DNA from: Paracoccus haematequi
GTDB lineage: Bacteria; Pseudomonadota; Alphaproteobacteria; Rhodobacterales; Rhodobacteraceae
NCBI RefSeq assembly: GCF_900631945.1
Contig: NZ_UZWE01000033.1
Coordinates: 62,001-126,000 of the forward strand
Length of the DNA: 64,000 bases
Reading direction: 5' to 3'
The position numbers and the translations under genes were made by a program. Positions 1-8,223 of this stretch are shown piece after piece. The first letter of the stretch is position 1; each line of letters starts with the position of its first letter. Under the pieces are notes generated by a model, which saw only the letters and a program-made list of their open reading frames with translations, ran no database searches and had not been told where the DNA came from.

Positions 1-452
1 GGCCGCCCTTCGACGCCGGGCTGATCGACGCCTGCCTGGACGATGCCCGGAAATCGGGTTCCGACGCGCCCGATCCCATGGCTTGCGTCGGCGCGGCGTC
101 AGGCCCCTGCATCGACAGCCCGAACGGATACAGCACCGTGGCCATGTCCTATTGCCTGTCCGAGGAATTGGCCGTCTGGGACAAAAAGCTGAACGACAGC
201 TATGCCCGCGTGCTGGAAGCCGCCAAGGCCGCCGATGCCGAGATGGCGGAACTGGGATCGGCCGCCGAAAAGCAGGAGCCGCTGCTGCGCCGGATGCAGC
301 GCGACTGGATCGCGTTCCGCGATTCGGCCTGCTCGTACGAGGGCAGCCGCTGGGGCGGCGGCACCGGCGCCGGTCCGGCAGGCGTCGATTGCAGCCTGCA
401 CCTGACCGCACAGCAATATTTCCGCCTGCGCGCCTGGGAGCCGGAGGAATAG
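1..452 (+). CDS. LprI-like secreted protein, 5' end missing
   Basis: The frame is open from the left window edge to TAG at 450-452, so the N-terminus (probably a signal peptide) lies outside. The visible part resembles DUF1311/lysozyme-inhibitor LprI proteins: a Cys-rich region, then a helical stretch around AVWDKKLNDSYARV, the family-typical RDWIAFRDSAC segment and further cysteines that would form disulfides in the periplasm. The next gene has the same architecture (AHDAW..LNREYAE and RAWIAFRDAEC), so the two look like a tandem duplication, separated by only 3 bases and surely co-transcribed. Family function is poorly known; some members inhibit lysozyme. The ATG at 78 is internal, since matching sequence such as LIDACLDDAR precedes it. 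Confidence 0.75.
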   Translation, partial: PPFDAGLIDACLDDARKSGSDAPDPMACVGAASGPCIDSPNGYSTVAMSYCLSEELAVWDKKLNDSYARVLEAAKAADAEMAELGSAAEKQEPLLRRMQRDWIAFRDSACSYEGSRWGGGTGAGPAGVDCSLHLTAQQYFRLRAWEPEE

Positions 453-455
453 GCC

Positions 456-929
456 ATGCGAACTGCCGCGCCCGCCCTGATCCTGGCCTTGGCCGTTCCC
501 GCCGCCGCCTTGTCACAGCCCGCCTCGGTCCCGCTGGATTCGGCTGTGGTCGAGGCCTGCCTGGCCCAGACCCCGCCGCGAGAGACCCAAACCGACTGCA
601 TCGGCCTGGCCGCGAAACTGTGCCAGACCGCGCCCGACGGCGAGACGACCCTGGGCATCAGCGCCTGCCTGATGGCCGAGCATGACGCCTGGGACGAGAT
701 CCTGAACCGCGAATATGCCGAGACCCGCGCGCATTTCAGCCAGACTCGGGGACTGACGGATACGCTTCTGGCCGCGCAGCGCGCCTGGATCGCCTTCCGC
801 GATGCCGAATGCACTCTGGCCTATGACCGCTGGGACGGCGGCTCGATGCGCACCATCGCCAGCGCGGATTGCCGGATGCGCCAAACCGCGCGCCGCGCGC
901 TGGAACTGCGCGCCATGCGGCAACCATGA
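456..929 (+). CDS. LprI-like secreted protein (DUF1311)
   Basis: A 157-residue protein beginning with a clear Sec signal peptide (MRTAAPALILALAVPAAALS) and probable cleavage before QPASV. The mature part has a short Cys-containing N-region and then the LprI/DUF1311-like region around residues 70-150, with RAWIAFRDAEC and paired cysteines. It is paralogous to the gene ending 3 bases upstream. A periplasmic or surface role is likely; inhibition of host lysozyme is known for some family members but cannot be claimed here. Confidence 0.8.
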   Translation: MRTAAPALILALAVPAAALSQPASVPLDSAVVEACLAQTPPRETQTDCIGLAAKLCQTAPDGETTLGISACLMAEHDAWDEILNREYAETRAHFSQTRGLTDTLLAAQRAWIAFRDAECTLAYDRWDGGSMRTIASADCRMRQTARRALELRAMRQP

Positions 930-955
930 CCATGGCGCGCGCCCGGACAGCAAAA

Positions 956-981
956 CGGCGCGCCCACTGCGAGGCGCGCCG
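956..981 (-). terminator. Rho-independent terminator between convergent genes
   Basis: A perfect 9-bp GC stem (CGGCGCGCC / GGCGCGCCG) with an 8-base loop, followed on the minus strand by TTTT. It sits between the LprI pair (plus) and ompW (minus), so it should end the ompW transcript and may also stop the opposing one. Confidence 0.7.
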
Positions 982-1009
982 GAAGAATCGGTCCCGTGGG
1001 TTCGGCCGA

Positions 1010-1624
1010 TCAGAACTTCATCACATAGCTGACGCCGGCGACCACCGGGTCCACCTCGACCTGGCCGATATCGGCGCCGTTCAGCGTCACGTCGGCGTCG
1101 ATGTCGATCCAGCGGACATCCGCGCGAACGGCGGAACGGTCGTTGATCCAGTAATCGGCGCCCAGATGCGCGGCCAGGCCCCAGCTGTTCTTCACGCGCA
1201 GATCGCTGCCGGCCAGATCGCCCCTGGATTCGGCGTCATAGAAGCCGGTGAAGTTCACGCCAACGCCCACGAAGGGCTTCAACTGCGGCGTGGCGTCGAA
1301 GTGGTATTGCAGCGACACGACCGGGGGCAGGTGCTTGACAGTGCCGATCTCGGCGCCGTTCGACTTGATCGAATGCTTGAAGGGCAGGGCGCCCAGCAGC
1401 TCCACCCCGATATTGTCGCGGATGAAATATTCGACCGTGACCGAGGGCCGGGTATTGTCGCCGATACTGACCGGAACCGTCCCGCCCGCCAGGGTGCCGT
1501 TGTCGGATTTCGGGTTCACATTGGCAAGGCCCAGACCCACGGTCCAGTCCCCCGCCTGCTGCGCGGCCACCGGAGAGACGACCGCCAGCGCGGCTGCGGC
1601 AGCAATGCACAGAGTTTTCATCAT
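1010..1624 (-). CDS. ompW: OmpW family outer membrane protein
   Basis: A 204-residue beta-barrel protein with signal peptide (MMKTLCIAAAAALAVVSPVAAQ). OmpW hallmarks are visible: a DNTRPSVTVEYFIRDNIGVELLGALPF segment in family position (read as two overlapping strands), then LPPVVSLQYHF, LKPFVGVGVN and YWINDRSAVRADVRWI, and a C-terminal aromatic residue (VMKF) as expected for barrel assembly. OmpW forms a small eight-stranded pore for hydrophobic solutes. An FNR-type dyad lies 56 bases upstream of the start, suggesting oxygen-dependent expression. The gene stands alone between a terminator and the divergent mcc operon. Confidence 0.9.
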   Translation of the reverse strand: MMKTLCIAAAAALAVVSPVAAQQAGDWTVGLGLANVNPKSDNGTLAGGTVPVSIGDNTRPSVTVEYFIRDNIGVELLGALPFKHSIKSNGAEIGTVKHLPPVVSLQYHFDATPQLKPFVGVGVNFTGFYDAESRGDLAGSDLRVKNSWGLAAHLGADYWINDRSAVRADVRWIDIDADVTLNGADIGQVEVDPVVAGVSYVMKF

Positions 1625-1679
1625 ACGGCTCCTTCAAAGGTTGCAAGGCGTGGCATGGACCCAGCGAGGCGCCGAAAAC

Positions 1680-1693
1680 ATGATCTGGATCAA
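1680..1693 (-). promoter_or_regulatory. FNR-type binding site upstream of ompW
   Basis: On the minus strand the sequence reads TTGATCCAGATCAT, matching 9 of 10 conserved bases of TTGAT-N4-ATCAA. Its centre is 62 bases from the ompW start codon. With the usual activator position at -41.5, transcription would begin about 20 bases before the gene. It also lies in the leader of the divergent mccB, about 70 bases from that start. Confidence 0.65.
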
Positions 1694-1755
1694 ACCACTG
1701 TGAACATAAGCTCGGCTGCGGCAAAACGCCGCGCCCCTGTCGGGAAAGCCTGCCC

Positions 1756-3360
1756 ATGAAGCTGACATCCTCGGCCCTGACCACGTCGGACACCTTCCGC
1801 GCCAACCGCGAGGCGCATTTGGCGCTGATCGAGGTCGCCCGCGACGCGGCCCTTGCCGCCGCCGCCGGGGGCGGTCCGCGCGCGATGGAGCGCCACACCA
1901 GCCGCGGCAAGATGCCGCCGCGCGAGCGGGTGGCGAACCTGCTGGATCCCGGCAGCCCGTTCCTGGAAATCGGCGCCACGGCCGCGCATGGCCTGTATGA
2001 CGGCGCAGCGCCGGGCGCGGGCGTGATCGCGGGCGTGGGCCGGGTCCACGGCCAGGACGTGATGGTCGTGGCCAACGACGCCACCGTGAAGGGCGGCACC
2101 TATTATCCCTTGTCGGTGAAAAAGCACCTGCGCGCGCAGGAAATCGCCCAGGAATGCCATCTGCCCTGCGTCTATCTGGTCGATTCGGGCGGCGCCAACC
2201 TGCCCAACCAGGACGAAGTCTTTCCCGACCGCGACCATTTCGGCCGAATCTTCTTCAACCAGGCGCAGATGAGCGCCAAGGGAATCCCGCAGATCGCCGT
2301 GGTGATGGGCAGTTGCACGGCAGGGGGCGCCTATGTCCCGGCCATGTCCGACGTGACGATCATCGTGCGCAACCAGGGCACGATCTTCCTGGCCGGTCCC
2401 CCGTTGGTCAAGGCCGCCACGGGCGAGGTCGTGACGGCCGAGGATCTGGGGGGCGGCGATGTCCACACCCGGCTCTCGGGCGTGGCCGACTATCTGGCCG
2501 AAGATGATGCCCATGCGCTGGCCATGGCCCGTCGCGCCATCAGGAACCTGAACCGCCGGCTGCCCGAGACGGTCGTCTGGCAGTCCCCCGAAGCCCCTGC
2601 CTTCGACCCCGAGGAGATCCTGGGCGTCGTCCCCGCCGACCTGCGCACCCCCTATGACATCCGCGAGGTGATCGCCCGCGTCGTTGACGGCTCGCGCTTC
2701 GACGAGTTCAAGGCCCGCTTCGGCGAAACGCTGGTGACGGGCTTCGCCCATGTCGAGGGCTGCCCCGTCGGCATCGTCGCCAACAACGGCGTGCTGTTCA
2801 GCGAAGCCGCCCAGAAGGGCGCGCATTTCATCGAACTCTGTTCGCAGCGGTCGATCCCGCTGGTGTTCCTGCAAAACATCACCGGCTTCATGGTGGGCCG
2901 GAAATACGAAAACGAAGGCATCGCTCGCCACGGCGCCAAGATGGTCACGGCAGTCGCGACCACGAATGTCCCCAAGATCACCATGCTGGTGGGCGGGTCA
3001 TTCGGGGCAGGCAATTACGGCATGGCGGGCCGCGCCTATTCGCCGCGCTTCCTCTGGACCTGGCCCAACTCGCGCATCAGCGTCATGGGCGGGGAACAGG
3101 CGGCGGGCGTCCTTGCCACCGTCCGCCGCGAGGGCATCGAACGCGCGGGCGGCACCTGGACGGCCGAGGAAGAGGCCGAATTCAAGCGCCCCACCATCGA
3201 GATGTTCGACCGCCAGTCCCACCCCCTCTACGCCTCGGCGCGGCTCTGGGACGACGGCATCATCGACCCTCGCAAGACCCGCGAGGTGCTGGCCCTGTCC
3301 CTGCGCGCCAGCCTGAATGCGCCCATCAAGCCGACCCGCTTCGGCGTCTTCAGGATGTAG
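1756..3360 (+). CDS. mccB: Methylcrotonyl-CoA carboxylase, carboxyltransferase (beta) subunit
   Basis: 534 residues, the usual length of MCC beta. It transfers carboxyl from biotin to 3-methylcrotonyl-CoA in leucine catabolism. Family features include [14 protein letters not shown] near residue 45, the first crotonase-like half with [27 protein letters not shown] written as two adjacent conserved stretches ([21 protein letters not shown]), [17 protein letters not shown], and the C-terminal half with [11 protein letters not shown] and [11 protein letters not shown]. The SGGANLP segment and partner genes favour MCC over propionyl-CoA or geranyl-CoA carboxylases. A GGGAAAG ribosome site lies 7 bases before the ATG. 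It is the first gene of the operon in this window; no isovaleryl-CoA dehydrogenase gene is adjacent. Confidence 0.93.
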   Translation: MKLTSSALTTSDTFRANREAHLALIEVARDAALAAAAGGGPRAMERHTSRGKMPPRERVANLLDPGSPFLEIGATAAHGLYDGAAPGAGVIAGVGRVHGQDVMVVANDATVKGGTYYPLSVKKHLRAQEIAQECHLPCVYLVDSGGANLPNQDEVFPDRDHFGRIFFNQAQMSAKGIPQIAVVMGSCTAGGAYVPAMSDVTIIVRNQGTIFLAGPPLVKAATGEVVTAEDLGGGDVHTRLSGVADYLAEDDAHALAMARRAIRNLNRRLPETVVWQSPEAPAFDPEEILGVVPADLRTPYDIREVIARVVDGSRFDEFKARFGETLVTGFAHVEGCPVGIVANNGVLFSEAAQKGAHFIELCSQRSIPLVFLQNITGFMVGRKYENEGIARHGAKMVTAVATTNVPKITMLVGGSFGAGNYGMAGRAYSPRFLWTWPNSRISVMGGEQAAGVLATVRREGIERAGGTWTAEEEAEFKRPTIEMFDRQSHPLYASARLWDDGIIDPRKTREVLALSLRASLNAPIKPTRFGVFRM

Positions 3361-3386
3361 AACCGATGGCTCCTTCACCTTTGTCC

Positions 3387-3424
3387 AAATATCCCGCGGG
3401 GGTCCGGGGGCGCGAAGCCCCCGG
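3387..3424 (+). repeat. Dispersed intergenic repeat, copy A (AAATATCC core plus hairpin)
   Basis: The core AAATATCCCGCGGGGG is followed by a perfect 8-bp hairpin CCGGGGGC-gcgaa-GCCCCCGG. The same core and a GGGGGC/GCCCCC hairpin occur at 13066-13112 (reversed) and 39936-39990. This copy lies inside the mccB-mccA intergenic gap, so it could cause partial termination or stabilise the upstream mRNA. Confidence 0.65.
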
Positions 3425-3451
3425 CTTGGCCCGCCACATGCAGGTGCCGCC

Positions 3452-5380
3452 ATGTTCCAGAAAATCCTGATCGCCAACCGGGGCGAGATCGCCTGCCGCG
3501 TCATCGACACCTGCCGCAGGCTGGGTGTGCGCACGGTCGCGGTGTTTTCCGACGCCGACCGCGCCGCCCGCCATGTCGCCATGGCGGACGAGGCTGTCCA
3601 TATCGGCGGACCCGCGCCAAAGGACAGCTACCTGCGCGGCGACGCGATAATCCGCGCGGCGCTGGATACCGGCGCCCAAGCCATTCATCCGGGCTATGGC
3701 TTCCTGTCGGAAAACCCCGATTTCGTCGATGCAGTGACGGCGGCGGGGCTGGTCTTCATCGGGCCGTCCGCCAGCGCCATCCGCAAGATGGGGCTGAAGG
3801 ACGCGGCCAAGGCGCTGATGGCCGACGCGGGCGTGCCCGTGGTGCCCGGCTATCACGGCGACAACCAGGATCCCGCCCATCTGGAGGAACAGGCGGGCCG
3901 GATCGGCTATCCCGTCCTCATCAAGGCCGTGGCGGGCGGCGGCGGCAAGGGAATGCGCCTTGTCGAACGCCCGGCCGATTTCGCCGCCGCCCTGCAATCC
4001 GCGCAGGGCGAGGCCGCGACCGCCTTCGGCAACCCCGCCGTGCTGGTCGAGAAATACATCCAGCAGCCCCGCCATATCGAGGTCCAGGTCTTCGGCGACG
4101 GCACCCGCGCCGTCCACCTGTTCGAACGCGACTGTTCCCTGCAACGCCGCCACCAGAAGGTGATCGAGGAAGCCCCGGCCCCTGGCATGACCGCCGACAT
4201 GCGCGCCGCGATGGGCGACGCGGCGGTCCGGGCCGCCGAAGCCATCGGCTATTCCGGCGCGGGCACCATCGAGTTCATTGTGGATGGCAGCCGCGGCCTG
4301 CGCCCCGACGGCTTCTGGTTCATGGAGATGAACACCCGCCTGCAAGTCGAACACCCCGTGACCGAGGCCATTACCGGCGTCGATCTGGTCGAATGGCAGC
4401 TACGCGTCGCCAGTGGCGAGGGGCTGCCCGCCCGGCAACAGGGTCTGGCCATCCACGGCCACGCCTTCGAGGCGCGGCTGTATGCCGAGGACGTGCCCGC
4501 CGGTTTCCTGCCCGCCACCGGGCGGCTGGCCCATCTGAAATTCGCCGAGGATGCCCGCAACGAGACCGGCGTCCGGCAGGGCGATACGATCAGCCCCTGG
4601 TATGACCCGATGATCGCCAAGGTCGTCACCTGGGGCAAGACCCGCGCCATCGCCCTGGGCAAGCTCGAGGCCGCCTTGGTCGATACCGAGGTTGCGGGCA
4701 CCGTCACCAATATCGACTTCCTGATCGCCCTGACCCGGCATCAGGGATTCCGCGCGGGCCAGGTCGATACCGGCCTGATCGGTCGCGATCTGGATGCGCT
4801 GGTGGCGGCCTCGGGGCCCGATGCGGCCGCGCGCGCTCTGGCGGTGATCGGACTTGCGGGGCTGGCCGATCCGGCCGTCAAGGGCGGCATGACCCTGTGG
4901 CAGCCCCTGCGCCGCACCGTGGCGTGGCAGGGCGGCCAGGCCGTGCTGGAGGTGCTTGGCCCCGGCGCCGCGCGGGTCACGCTGGACGGCCAGCCGCTTG
5001 ATGTCCGCTGGCAGGGCGACCGCTGGTGGGTGGACGGCGCCCTCTGCCGCCACCGCATCACCGCGCATGAGGCGGGCGTCAGCACCTTCGGCGCGGGCAG
5101 CCTGCATCTGGTGCCGCTTGATCCGCTGGACCGGCAGGCGGATGCCGGGGCAGGGGCGGCGCTGACCCTGTCGCCCATGCCGGGGCTGGTGAAATCCGTC
5201 CATGTCGAGGCGGGCCAGGCTGTGAAGGCGGGCGACCGGCTGGCCGTGCTGGAGGCGATGAAGATGGAACACAGCCTGACAGCCGCCCGCGACGGCGTGG
5301 TGGCCGAGGTGCTGGCCAATGCGGGCGACCAGGTCGAAGCCGGCGCCCCCCTGATCCGGCTGGAGGACGAGGATGCCTGA
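3452..5380 (+). CDS. mccA: Methylcrotonyl-CoA carboxylase, biotin carboxylase/carrier (alpha) subunit
   Basis: 642 residues from the ATG followed by FQKILIANRGEIACRV, the standard start of biotin-dependent carboxylases; the open frame upstream is non-conserved and overlaps the repeat. Domains: ATP-grasp biotin carboxylase (about 1-445) with GGGGKGMR, HIEVQVFGD, ERDCSLQRRHQKVIEEAP and EMNTRLQVEHPVTE; a BT-type linker; and a C-terminal carrier with the biotinyl-lysine motif EAMKMEHS near residue 604. It carboxylates its own biotin for MccB. The last 8 bases overlap the start of the following glutathione transferase gene. Confidence 0.93.
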   Translation: MFQKILIANRGEIACRVIDTCRRLGVRTVAVFSDADRAARHVAMADEAVHIGGPAPKDSYLRGDAIIRAALDTGAQAIHPGYGFLSENPDFVDAVTAAGLVFIGPSASAIRKMGLKDAAKALMADAGVPVVPGYHGDNQDPAHLEEQAGRIGYPVLIKAVAGGGGKGMRLVERPADFAAALQSAQGEAATAFGNPAVLVEKYIQQPRHIEVQVFGDGTRAVHLFERDCSLQRRHQKVIEEAPAPGMTADMRAAMGDAAVRAAEAIGYSGAGTIEFIVDGSRGLRPDGFWFMEMNTRLQVEHPVTEAITGVDLVEWQLRVASGEGLPARQQGLAIHGHAFEARLYAEDVPAGFLPATGRLAHLKFAEDARNETGVRQGDTISPWYDPMIAKVVTWGKTRAIALGKLEAALVDTEVAGTVTNIDFLIALTRHQGFRAGQVDTGLIGRDLDALVAASGPDAAARALAVIGLAGLADPAVKGGMTLWQPLRRTVAWQGGQAVLEVLGPGAARVTLDGQPLDVRWQGDRWWVDGALCRHRITAHEAGVSTFGAGSLHLVPLDPLDRQADAGAGAALTLSPMPGLVKSVHVEAGQAVKAGDRLAVLEAMKMEHSLTAARDGVVAEVLANAGDQVEAGAPLIRLEDEDA

Positions 5381-6092
5381 TCCCACCCCTACCGACGCGC
5401 CGCCCCCGGCACAGGGCGGCCCGGTCAAGGACACCACGGCCGAGATCATCCTGTGGCACGTCCCCCTGTCGCGGTCGATGCGCATCCTGTGGCTGCTGAA
5501 CGAATTGGACCTGCCCTTCACCCTGCGCGTGATGGACCTGCGCGGCAAGGACATGCGCGCCGCCGAATACGCGGCCATCCATCCGGTTGGCCGCGCCCCC
5601 GCCTTGCAGATCGACGGCAGCGTGATCCACGAATCCGGCGCCATGGTCGAATACCTGTGCGAAACGCGCGGCCCGCAACTGTGGCGCGCGCCGGGGGCCG
5701 AGGGGCGATTGGGCTGGCTCGACTGGCTGCATTTCGCCGAAACCATCGGCCAGCATATCGCCAACCTGACGCAAAGCCATTTGATGTTGCGCGATCCTGC
5801 CACGCGGTCGCTGACCGTGATGAAGCTGGAAACCGCGCGCCTGGCCCGCGCGCTGCGGCTGGTGGAACAGGCGGTCGAGAGCCAGGACTGGCTGATGGGG
5901 CAGGGATTTTCGGGCGTGGACTGCGCCGTGGGCTGGTCGGTCTGGACGGCGGGCCGCTTCACCCGGCTGACGCCCGCGCTGCAAGCCTATGCCGACCGCT
6001 GCACCGGGCGCCCCGCCTTTCAGCGCGCTCTGCCGCAGGAAGGCGAGCCGCAGCTTTACGAACGCGATTTCTACGAGCTTCCCGATGCCTGA
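5373..6092 (+). CDS. Glutathione S-transferase family protein inside the leucine-degradation operon
   Basis: 239 residues. After a Pro-rich N-terminal extension of about 24 residues comes a thioredoxin-like GST N-domain (HVPLSRSMRILWLLNELDLP, then a cis-Pro region GRAPALQIDG and VIHESGAMVEYL, the glutathione-binding Glu-Ser), followed by the all-helical C-domain (GFSGVDCAVGW). The Ser in PLSRSMR is a candidate catalytic residue. It overlaps mccA and the HMG-CoA lyase gene by 8 bases each, so translation is probably coupled. A role in detoxifying reactive enoyl-CoA or aldehyde by-products is an inference; the substrate is unknown. Confidence 0.85.
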   Translation: MPDPTPTDAPPPAQGGPVKDTTAEIILWHVPLSRSMRILWLLNELDLPFTLRVMDLRGKDMRAAEYAAIHPVGRAPALQIDGSVIHESGAMVEYLCETRGPQLWRAPGAEGRLGWLDWLHFAETIGQHIANLTQSHLMLRDPATRSLTVMKLETARLARALRLVEQAVESQDWLMGQGFSGVDCAVGWSVWTAGRFTRLTPALQAYADRCTGRPAFQRALPQEGEPQLYERDFYELPDA

Positions 6093-6948
6093 CACCGTTG
6101 AAATCTTCGAAATGGGGCCGCGCGACGGCCTCCAGAACGAAAAGCGCCTGATCCCGGCGGCGGACAAGATCGCCCTGGTCGACCTGCTGTCGCAGGCCGG
6201 TTTCCGACGCATAGAAGTCACCAGCTTCGTGTCCCCGAAATGGGTGCCGCAGATGGGCGACGCGGCGCAGGTCATGGCGGGCATTACCCGCGCGCAGGGC
6301 GTCCGCTATGCCGTGCTGACCCCGAACATGAAGGGCTATGAGGGTGCCAGGGCCGCGCGCGCCAGCGAGGTGGCGATCTTCGCCAGCGCCTCGGAAGGGT
6401 TCAGCCGCGCCAACCTGAACGCCACCATCGCCGAAAGCCTGGAACGGCTGGCTCCGGTCGCGGCGGCGGCGCGGGATGACGGCATCCCGGTTCGCGGCTA
6501 TGTCAGCGTGGTGACGGACTGCCCCTTCGATGGTCCCACCCCCCCCGCCCATGTCGCCCGCGTGGCGGCGGCGCTGCGCGACATGGGCTGCTATGAGATC
6601 AGCCTGGGCGACACCATCGGCCAGGGCCGCCCCGAGACCGTCGACGCCATGCTGGCCGCCGTGCTTGATGAACTGCCCGCCGACCGGCTGGCAGGGCATT
6701 ACCACGACACGGCGGGCCGGGCCTTGCAGAATATCGACGCCAGCCTGGCGCGCGGGCTGCGGGTCTTCGACGCCGCCGTGGGGGGCTTGGGCGGCTGCCC
6801 CTATGCGCCGGGCGCGGCGGGCAATGTCGCCACGGAAAAGGTCGCCGCGCATCTGGCCGCGCGGGGATATGTGCATGGGCTGGACATGGCGATGATCGAC
6901 AAGGCCGCCGCCTTCGCCCGCAGCCTCAGGGGGACGGCCCATGTTTGA
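6085..6948 (+). CDS. mvaB: Hydroxymethylglutaryl-CoA lyase
   Basis: 287 residues starting MPDTVEIFEMGPRDGLQNE, the family N-terminus whose Arg and Asp contact substrate and metal. Further conserved pieces are EVTSFVSPKWVPQMGD, the metal-binding HYHDTAGRALQN, and the Gly-rich loop with the catalytic Cys, GGLGGCPYAPGAAGN. It cleaves HMG-CoA to acetoacetate and acetyl-CoA, the last step of leucine breakdown. The ATG overlaps the GST stop by 8 bases (ATGCCTGA), and its own stop overlaps the next start by 8. Confidence 0.93.
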   Translation: MPDTVEIFEMGPRDGLQNEKRLIPAADKIALVDLLSQAGFRRIEVTSFVSPKWVPQMGDAAQVMAGITRAQGVRYAVLTPNMKGYEGARAARASEVAIFASASEGFSRANLNATIAESLERLAPVAAAARDDGIPVRGYVSVVTDCPFDGPTPPAHVARVAAALRDMGCYEISLGDTIGQGRPETVDAMLAAVLDELPADRLAGHYHDTAGRALQNIDASLARGLRVFDAAVGGLGGCPYAPGAAGNVATEKVAAHLAARGYVHGLDMAMIDKAAAFARSLRGTAHV

Positions 6949-7723
6949 AACGATCCGCATCGACACGGACCCGCGAGGGGTTGCGACCCTGTGGCTGGCG
7001 CGCCCCGACAAGCACAACGCCCTGTCACAGAGAATGATGGAGGAACTGACCCAGGCTGCCGCGCAACTCGGCGTCGATCCGGCGGTGCGTGTCGTCGTGC
7101 TGGCGGGCGAAGGCACCAGCTTCTGCGCGGGCGGCGACCTGGCCTGGATGCGCGCGCAGATGGACGCCGATGCGAACACCCGCAGGGCGGGCGCGCGCGT
7201 GCTGGCGGGGATGCTGTCGGCGCTGAACCTGCTGCCCAAGCCGCTGATCGCACGGGTCCACGGCAATGCCTTCGGCGGCGGCGTGGGCATGATGGCGGTG
7301 GCCGACATCGCCATTGCCGCTGATGCCGCGCGCTTCGGCCTGACCGAGGTGAAGCTGGGCCTGATCCCCGCCACCATCGGCCCCTATGTCCTGGCCCGGA
7401 TGGGAGAGGACAAGGCCCGGCGGGTGTTCTTCTCGGCCCGGCTGTTTGACGCGGACGAGGCGGTGGCGCTGAACCTTGCCGCCCGCGCGGTCGCCCCCGG
7501 CGATCTGGACGCGGCGGTGGAAGCCGAGGTCGCGCCCTTCCTGCTGGCAGCCCCCGGCGCGGTGGCGGCGGCCAAGGCGCAATGCCGCGCCCTTGGCCCG
7601 CGCATCGACCAGGCCGTGATCGAGGACAGCATCGACCGCCTTGTCGCCGTCTGGGAAGGGGACGAGGCCCCGGAAGGCATCGCGGCCTTCTTCGACAAGC
7701 GCAAGCCGCGCTGGCAGGTCTGA
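6941..7723 (+). CDS. Enoyl-CoA hydratase, probable methylglutaconyl-CoA hydratase
   Basis: 260 residues of the crotonase fold: ARPDKHNALSQ, the oxyanion-hole segment SFCAGGDLAWM, a second one at HGNAFGGGVGMMAVADIAIA, and EVKLGLIPATIGPYV. The last motif (LGLIPATI-PYV) is typical of the methylglutaconyl-CoA hydratase subgroup. That reaction lies between MCC and HMG-CoA lyase, which flank this gene in the operon, so the assignment rests on both sequence and context. The start overlaps the mvaB stop (ATGTTTGA). Confidence 0.85.
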   Translation: MFETIRIDTDPRGVATLWLARPDKHNALSQRMMEELTQAAAQLGVDPAVRVVVLAGEGTSFCAGGDLAWMRAQMDADANTRRAGARVLAGMLSALNLLPKPLIARVHGNAFGGGVGMMAVADIAIAADAARFGLTEVKLGLIPATIGPYVLARMGEDKARRVFFSARLFDADEAVALNLAARAVAPGDLDAAVEAEVAPFLLAAPGAVAAAKAQCRALGPRIDQAVIEDSIDRLVAVWEGDEAPEGIAAFFDKRKPRWQV

Positions 7724-7763
7724 CCCGCATCCGCTATGGCGGACCCGGAAGAAAGGGGGCGTC

Positions 7764-8219
7764 ATGGAAGTCAGGATACTGGACCCGCGGATTCGCGACT
7801 GGGGGATCCCCGATTACCAGACGGCGGGATCGGCGGCGGTGGATCTGTTCGCCTGCGTGGACGAACCGCTGGAAATCGCCCCCCAGGCGCCGGCCGTGCT
7901 GATCAGCGCCGGGATCGCGCTGTCCTTCGGCGATTTCTCCTTTGCCGGGCTGATCCTTCCCCGGTCGGGGCAGGGGCACAAGCGCGGGCTGGTGCTGGGC
8001 AATTCGACCGGGCTGATCGACCCGGATTACACGGGCGAGATCCTCATCAGCACTTGGAACCGCAACCCTGCCGGAAGCCCCCCCATCACCGTCCAGCCGG
8101 GCGAGCGGATCGCGCAGATGATCTTCGTCCCGGTGCTGCGGCCCGCCTTCACGGTGGTGGACAGTTTCAGCCGGGAAACGGCGCGGGCGGCGGGCGGCTT
8201 CGGCTCGACCGGGGCGTGA
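7764..8219 (+). CDS. dut: dUTP diphosphatase
   Basis: 151 residues, a normal trimeric dUTPase length. The conserved motifs are visible in order: AGSAAVDLFA (1), PRSGQGHKRGLVLGN (2), GLIDPDYTGEI (3), PGERIAQMIFVP (4) and the C-terminal P-loop-like RAAGGFGSTG (5). It hydrolyses dUTP to dUMP, keeping uracil out of DNA. Start chosen at the ATG after GAAAGGGGG; the frame extends upstream but without conservation. It is followed 4 bases later by the MoeB-like gene, probably co-transcribed. Confidence 0.95.
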   Translation: MEVRILDPRIRDWGIPDYQTAGSAAVDLFACVDEPLEIAPQAPAVLISAGIALSFGDFSFAGLILPRSGQGHKRGLVLGNSTGLIDPDYTGEILISTWNRNPAGSPPITVQPGERIAQMIFVPVLRPAFTVVDSFSRETARAAGGFGSTGA

Positions 8220-8223
8220 TCCG

